From the NCBI RefSeq assembly GCF_900458435.1, contig NZ_UHCT01000001.1, forward strand, positions 1,426,001 through 1,490,000: DNA of 64,000 nucleotides, read 5' to 3'. Shown here one piece after another: positions 59,919 to 64,000 of the stretch. This DNA comes from Staphylococcus carnosus (GTDB lineage Bacteria > Bacillota > Bacilli > Staphylococcales > Staphylococcaceae). Below the pieces are notes generated by a model. It did no database searches. It was given only the letters and a program-made list of their open reading frames with translations, and was not told the origin of the DNA. Position 1 is the first letter of the stretch. Each line of letters opens with the position of its first letter. A program made the position numbers and the translations under genes.

Positions 59919-61279
59919 AACAACGTAAATTAAAAACACAATGGATGCTTGTCACAACGAGTATTACTTTTCTTATTATATTTATCTTTAGTCTTGTCAT
60001 CATTTATTTTTTAAGTATTACGTTACGAGATAATGAAATTAATGATGCAGAAAAAAGCGCTGATAATGTATCTTCTTTATTAGCAACAAAATCATTGGAA
60101 AATGTTACGCCGCTTGATTTAAATGCTTCATTAGGAAACTTCCAAAAAGTGATGTTATTTGATGAAGAAGGTAAAAAAATAGCCGATACTTCAACGATGA
60201 GTGAATATATAAATGATACAAAACAAATAAAACCCTCAAAGTATCATAGTGTTTATGTAGTTCATTTAAAAAACGCTAATTTTTTAATTGTTTCACATCC
60301 GATAGATACTGATAAATTCCAAGGATATTCTGTAATTATTCATTCTCTTGCAAGTTATGATAGCGTTATGCATTCACTTGTTATATTATCAGTACTATTT
60401 GGTGTTATAGCAATTATTGTGACATCAACAATCAGCTATATATTTTCAGCACAGATTGCTAAGCCGATTGTTATAATGGCCAATAAAATGCGGAAAATCA
60501 GAAGAGATGGTTTCCAAGAGAAATTAGAATTACCTACTAATTATGAAGAAACTAATGATTTGATTGATACATTTAATGATATGATGTTACAAATCGAAGA
60601 ACTCTTTAATCAGCAAACACAATTTGTAGAAGATGCATCTCATGAGTTGCGAACACCTTTACAAATTATACAAGGTCATTTAAATCTAATAAAACGATGG
60701 GGTAAAAAAGACCCTGAAATTTTAGAAGAATCCTTAAATATAACGATTGAAGAAATGAATCGTATTACCAAGCTTGTAGAAGAACTATTAATGCTGACTA
60801 AAGAATCTACTTATAAAGATGCTAAAGATGTAGAACCAGTCAATGTAAATAATGAAATAAATTCACGGATTAAATCACTTAAACAATTACATCCTGATTA
60901 TACTTTTACATTCAATCCATCCAATAAACCGATAATCTTAGATATTAATCGTTATCAATTAGAGCAAGTATTATTAATTTTCTTAGATAATGCTATTAAA
61001 TATGATATACGTGATAAAAAAATTGATATTTCCACTACTTTGAAAAATCGTCAAGCAACCATAGAAATTACAGACCATGGTTCTGGAATACCTAAAGATG
61101 AATTAGATTTTATTTTCGATCGATTTTATCGTGTTGATAAATCACGTTCAAGAAAACAAGGTGGAAATGGGTTAGGGTTATCAATTGCTAGCAAAATAGT
61201 TAGTTTATATAATGGCTCAATCCAAGTCAAAAGTGAAGTGAATTCTTACACAACTTTTAGTATTACTTTCAACATCTAG
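59915..61279 (+). CDS. arlS: Sensor histidine kinase ArlS
   Basis: Sensor kinase of 454 aa. TM1 at about 13-35, an extracytoplasmic domain of ~115 aa, TM2 at about 152-176, HAMP, then HisKA with [20 protein letters not shown] (His phospho-acceptor in SHELRTP), and HATPase with [14 protein letters not shown] and [11 protein letters not shown]. All catalytic boxes are present. The ATGA overlap with arlR couples translation. Confidence 0.96.
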   Translation: MKQRKLKTQWMLVTTSITFLIIFIFSLVIIYFLSITLRDNEINDAEKSADNVSSLLATKSLENVTPLDLNASLGNFQKVMLFDEEGKKIADTSTMSEYINDTKQIKPSKYHSVYVVHLKNANFLIVSHPIDTDKFQGYSVIIHSLASYDSVMHSLVILSVLFGVIAIIVTSTISYIFSAQIAKPIVIMANKMRKIRRDGFQEKLELPTNYEETNDLIDTFNDMMLQIEELFNQQTQFVEDASHELRTPLQIIQGHLNLIKRWGKKDPEILEESLNITIEEMNRITKLVEELLMLTKESTYKDAKDVEPVNVNNEINSRIKSLKQLHPDYTFTFNPSNKPIILDINRYQLEQVLLIFLDNAIKYDIRDKKIDISTTLKNRQATIEITDHGSGIPKDELDFIFDRFYRVDKSRSRKQGGNGLGLSIASKIVSLYNGSIQVKSEVNSYTTFSITFNI

Positions 61280-61356
61280 TAAACGTGCAACTTATTACCT
61301 TAATAATAATTATACTCAATTTGTTTACTTTGAAATTATAGTTTATAAATGTTTAT

Positions 61357-61382
61357 AAAGAGCCGTCATTACGGCTCTTTTT
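61357..61382 (+). terminator. Terminator of arlRS
   Basis: AAAGAGCCGT pairs with ACGGCTCTTT around CATT, then a T-run. Confidence 0.93.
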
Positions 61383-61427
61383 CTATGTGTCATTTAGTTA
61401 TTCTCTCTTTAATTTGTGAAGATTTAA

Positions 61428-61454
61428 TGATATTATTTATTTGTAAGCGTTTCA
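61428..61454 (+). promoter_or_regulatory. odhA -10 element and cre-like site
   Basis: The extended -10 TGATATTAT (61428-61436) is followed at 61442-61454 by TGTAAGCGTTTCA. This resembles a CcpA cre site but is one base short of the 14-bp consensus. A repressor there would sit at the start site. CcpA repression of TCA-cycle genes is well known in Gram-positives; this instance is inferred. Confidence 0.45.
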
Positions 61455-61475
61455 ATATATTGTGGAGGGAGTAAT

Positions 61476-64000
61476 ATGACGAAAGACAAACAGGTAAGTG
61501 AAGCACCTGTAAATTTCGGAGCTAACTTAGGGGTTATCATAGATTTATATGATCAATATCTACAAGATCCAACTTCAGTCTCTGAAGATTTACAAATTTT
61601 ATTTAGTACAATCAATAATGACAACAGAGAGGTGGCTGCGAGTCCTGCATCAAGTTCTAGCGATAGTACAATTAAACAAGTTATGCGTTTAGTTGATAAT
61701 ATCAGACAGTATGGGCACTTGCAGTCAGATATTTATCCGGTCAATCGACCAGAACGTAAGCACGTTCCAAAATTGACAATTGAAGATTTTAATCTTTCTA
61801 AAGATGATTTAGAAAAAATTTCTCCAGGAATAGTATCAGATCATTTTTCTGATATTTATGACAACGCATATGAAGCAATTAAACGTATGGAGAAACGTTA
61901 TAAAGGACCAATTGCTTTTGAATACACACATATCAATAATAATACGGAGCGTACATGGCTCAAACGACGTATTGAAACGCCATATAAAGCAGATTTAAAC
62001 AAAAACCAAAAAATTAATCTTTTCAAAACATTGGCACATGTAGAAGGATTTGAAAAGTATCTTCATAAAAACTTCGTAGGGGCAAAACGTTTCTCTATTG
62101 AAGGTGTAGATACACTTGTACCAATGTTGCAAGAAACATTAAGACGCGCAGCAAAAGAAGAAATCAAAAACATTCAAATTGGTATGGCTCACCGTGGCCG
62201 TTTAAATGTGTTAACTCACGTTTTAGAAAAACCATATGAAATGATGATTTCTGAATTTATGCACACAGATCCAATGAAATTTTTACCTGAAGATGGAAGT
62301 CTAGAATTGACATCTGGTAATGCTTGGACAAGTGATGTTAAATACCATTTGGGCGGTATCAAAACAACTGATACTTATGGTACAGAACAACGAATTTCAC
62401 TCGCAAACAACCCAAGTCACTTAGAAATTGTAGCACCTGTTGTATTAGGTAAAACAAGATCTGTTCAAGATGACACTCATGAAGGCGGAAAAGTTCAAAC
62501 TGATTTCTCAAAATCTATGCCGATTTTAATCCATGGTGATGCAGCATATCCAGGACAAGGTATCAACTTTGAAGCAATGAATTTAGGTAACTTAGATGGA
62601 TATTCAACTGGGGGCTCATTGCACATTATCACGAATAACCGAATCGGTTTTACAACTGAAGCTAGAGACGGACGTTCTACAACGTACTCTACTGACGTTG
62701 CAAAAGGTTATGATATTCCAATCATGCATGTGAATGCTGACAATGTTGAAGCAACTATCGAAGCAATTGATATTGCAATGGATTTCAGAAAAGAATTCAA
62801 TAAAGATGTTGTTATCGACTTAGTAGGGTACCGTCGTTATGGTCATAATGAAATGGATGAACCGTCAATTACTAACCCGCTTCCTTACCATGCGATTCGC
62901 AAACATCCTACTGTTGACAAAATTTATGGTGAACAACTTGTAGATGAAGGTGTTATTTCTAAAGAAGAAATGGAACAAACACTGGACGATGTTCAAAAAG
63001 AATTGCGTAATTCGCATGATAAAATTGATAAAAATGACAAAACAACAACAAAAGATATGTCTAAACCTGAAAGTGTTGAAGAACCACTTCAACCAGATAA
63101 AAATAATGTATCTTATGATGATCTTAAAACAATTAACGATGCTTTATTAACTTATCCAACTGGCTTTGAAGTATTGAAAAAACTAAACAAAGTTCTTGAA
63201 AAACGTAGAGAGCCATTTGAAAAAGAAGACGGCTTAGTAGATTGGGCACAAGCTGAACAATTAGCATTTGCTACAATCATGCAAAATGGCACACCAATCC
63301 GTTTAACAGGTCAAGATAGTGAACGTGGTACATTCAGCCACAGACACGCAGTATTGCATAATCCAGACAACGGTGACGAATATGTTCCATTGCAAAATGT
63401 TCCGAACCAAAAAGCTTCATTTGATGTACACAACTCACCATTATCTGAAGCTGCAGTAGTAGGTTTTGAATATGGTTATAATGTAGAGAACAAGGGTACT
63501 ATGAATATTTGGGAAGCACAATATGGTGACTTCGCAAATATGGCACAAATGATGTTCGACAACTTCTTATTCAGCAGTTATGCCAAATGGGGAGAACGTT
63601 CAGGATTAACACTATTCCTACCTCATTCTTATGAAGGACAAGGACCTGAACATTCATCAGCACGTCTAGAACGTTTCTTACAACTTTCTGCTGAAAACAA
63701 CTCTACAGTTGTTAACTTATCAAGCAGTGCCAATTACTATCATTTGTTACGTGCACAAGCAGCAAGCTTAGACACTGATGCTATGCGTCCGTTAGTAGTA
63801 ATGTCACCAAAAAGCTTATTGAGAAATAAGACTGTTGCAGACACAATCGATAAATTTACAGAAGGTTACTTCAAACCAATCTTGCCTGAAGCACATGATG
63901 AGAAAAAAATTAAAAAACTTATTTTGGCTTCTGGTAAAATGTTTATCGACTTAAAAGAACGCTTGCAAAAAGAACCAGATGAATCTATTTTACTTGTAGC
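61476..64000 (+). CDS. odhA: 2-oxoglutarate dehydrogenase E1 component, 3' end beyond window
   Basis: Thiamine-diphosphate-dependent E1 of the TCA-cycle 2-oxoglutarate dehydrogenase complex. The first 841 codons are visible; the S. aureus protein is about 930 aa, so roughly 90 residues are missing. N-terminal [20 protein letters not shown], the E1 region [20 protein letters not shown], ThDP/Mg site [18 protein letters not shown], and the pyrimidine-domain [28 protein letters not shown] precedes ATG 61476. The odhB gene would be expected just downstream. Confidence 0.96.
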   Translation, partial: MTKDKQVSEAPVNFGANLGVIIDLYDQYLQDPTSVSEDLQILFSTINNDNREVAASPASSSSDSTIKQVMRLVDNIRQYGHLQSDIYPVNRPERKHVPKLTIEDFNLSKDDLEKISPGIVSDHFSDIYDNAYEAIKRMEKRYKGPIAFEYTHINNNTERTWLKRRIETPYKADLNKNQKINLFKTLAHVEGFEKYLHKNFVGAKRFSIEGVDTLVPMLQETLRRAAKEEIKNIQIGMAHRGRLNVLTHVLEKPYEMMISEFMHTDPMKFLPEDGSLELTSGNAWTSDVKYHLGGIKTTDTYGTEQRISLANNPSHLEIVAPVVLGKTRSVQDDTHEGGKVQTDFSKSMPILIHGDAAYPGQGINFEAMNLGNLDGYSTGGSLHIITNNRIGFTTEARDGRSTTYSTDVAKGYDIPIMHVNADNVEATIEAIDIAMDFRKEFNKDVVIDLVGYRRYGHNEMDEPSITNPLPYHAIRKHPTVDKIYGEQLVDEGVISKEEMEQTLDDVQKELRNSHDKIDKNDKTTTKDMSKPESVEEPLQPDKNNVSYDDLKTINDALLTYPTGFEVLKKLNKVLEKRREPFEKEDGLVDWAQAEQLAFATIMQNGTPIRLTGQDSERGTFSHRHAVLHNPDNGDEYVPLQNVPNQKASFDVHNSPLSEAAVVGFEYGYNVENKGTMNIWEAQYGDFANMAQMMFDNFLFSSYAKWGERSGLTLFLPHSYEGQGPEHSSARLERFLQLSAENNSTVVNLSSSANYYHLLRAQAASLDTDAMRPLVVMSPKSLLRNKTVADTIDKFTEGYFKPILPEAHDEKKIKKLILASGKMFIDLKERLQKEPDESILLV

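Noticed and set aside
62865..63150. Short ORFs on both strands in the last 1.2 kb
   Set aside because: They fall inside the open odhA frame, which runs off the window and has clear E1 motifs.

Overview
The window is a contiguous piece of a low-GC Firmicute chromosome and almost certainly belongs to the genus Staphylococcus. The evidence is the gene order (srrAB - ribU - fer - recQ - ebpS - ypdA - ansA - cmk - rpsA - der - gpsA - hup - menaquinone/aro genes - cca/birA - asnS - dnaD - nth - pbp2/recU - gpsB - rnpB - thyA/dfrA - msrA/msrB - ctpA - murG - arlRS - odhA), the typical staphylococcal proteins EbpS, CvfC, ArlRS and SrrAB, and AT-rich DNA with strong AGGAGG ribosome-binding sites and frequent TTG/GTG starts. 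The proteins resemble, but are not identical to, the S. aureus versions I remember, so it is probably another species; I cannot name it from sequence alone. I see no prophage, insertion sequence, CRISPR array, tRNA or rRNA. This is core genome.

Layout. 1-4.7 kb: end of rluB, the SrrAB redox two-component system with a long structured leader, an FMN riboswitch driving the riboflavin importer RibU, and ferredoxin. 4.7-11.1 kb: a YpbB-like protein overlapping recQ, the LysM surface protein EbpS, bacillithiol disulfide reductase YpdA and asparaginase. 11.2-19.3 kb: cmk, S1-like RpsA, GTPase Der, gpsA, HU, the hepS-menG-hepT menaquinone side-chain operon and ndk. 19.4-29.9 kb: aroC-aroB-aroA, then a run of conserved genes (TPR protein, YpiB, DUF1405, YugP protease, MazG-like, bshA, cca, birA). 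30-43 kb: dinG, asnS, dnaD, nth, ypoC, convergent recU-pbp2, ypsA-gpsB, RNase P RNA, a THUMP methyltransferase and RarD. 43-50.8 kb: a two-headed dynamin, a 5'-3' exonuclease, an RNase-H-like protein, a queuosine-precursor transporter under a preQ1 riboswitch, CvfC and bacilliredoxin. 50.8-58.8 kb: thyA-dfrA-degV, msrA-msrB-crr-yozE, ctpA, a GNAT protein, murG and a PAP2 phosphatase. 59-64 kb: arlRS and the first ~841 codons of odhA.

The most striking non-coding element lies on the minus strand between the PAP2 gene and arlR. A near-consensus sigma-A promoter has two 14/15 Fur boxes, one in its spacer and one over the start site. It drives a ~168-nt transcript with three C-rich unpaired tracts and a strong intrinsic terminator. 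Structure and location match IsrR, the Fur-controlled iron-sparing sRNA of S. aureus. On the plus strand the same DNA mimics a small ORF with a good ribosome-binding site. Other RNA elements are an FMN riboswitch, a preQ1-I riboswitch whose pseudoknot would hide the ribosome-binding site, and unexplained structured leaders before srrA, rpsA and hup.

Functional themes: three bacillithiol-system genes at separate loci (bshA, ypdA, brxA) plus msrAB for thiol and methionine repair; redox and iron regulation (SrrAB, putative IsrR); cell-wall synthesis and division (PBP2, RecU, GpsB, MurG, PAP2); and isoprenoid/menaquinone and aromatic precursor supply (hepS, menG, hepT, aroA/B/C, ndk).
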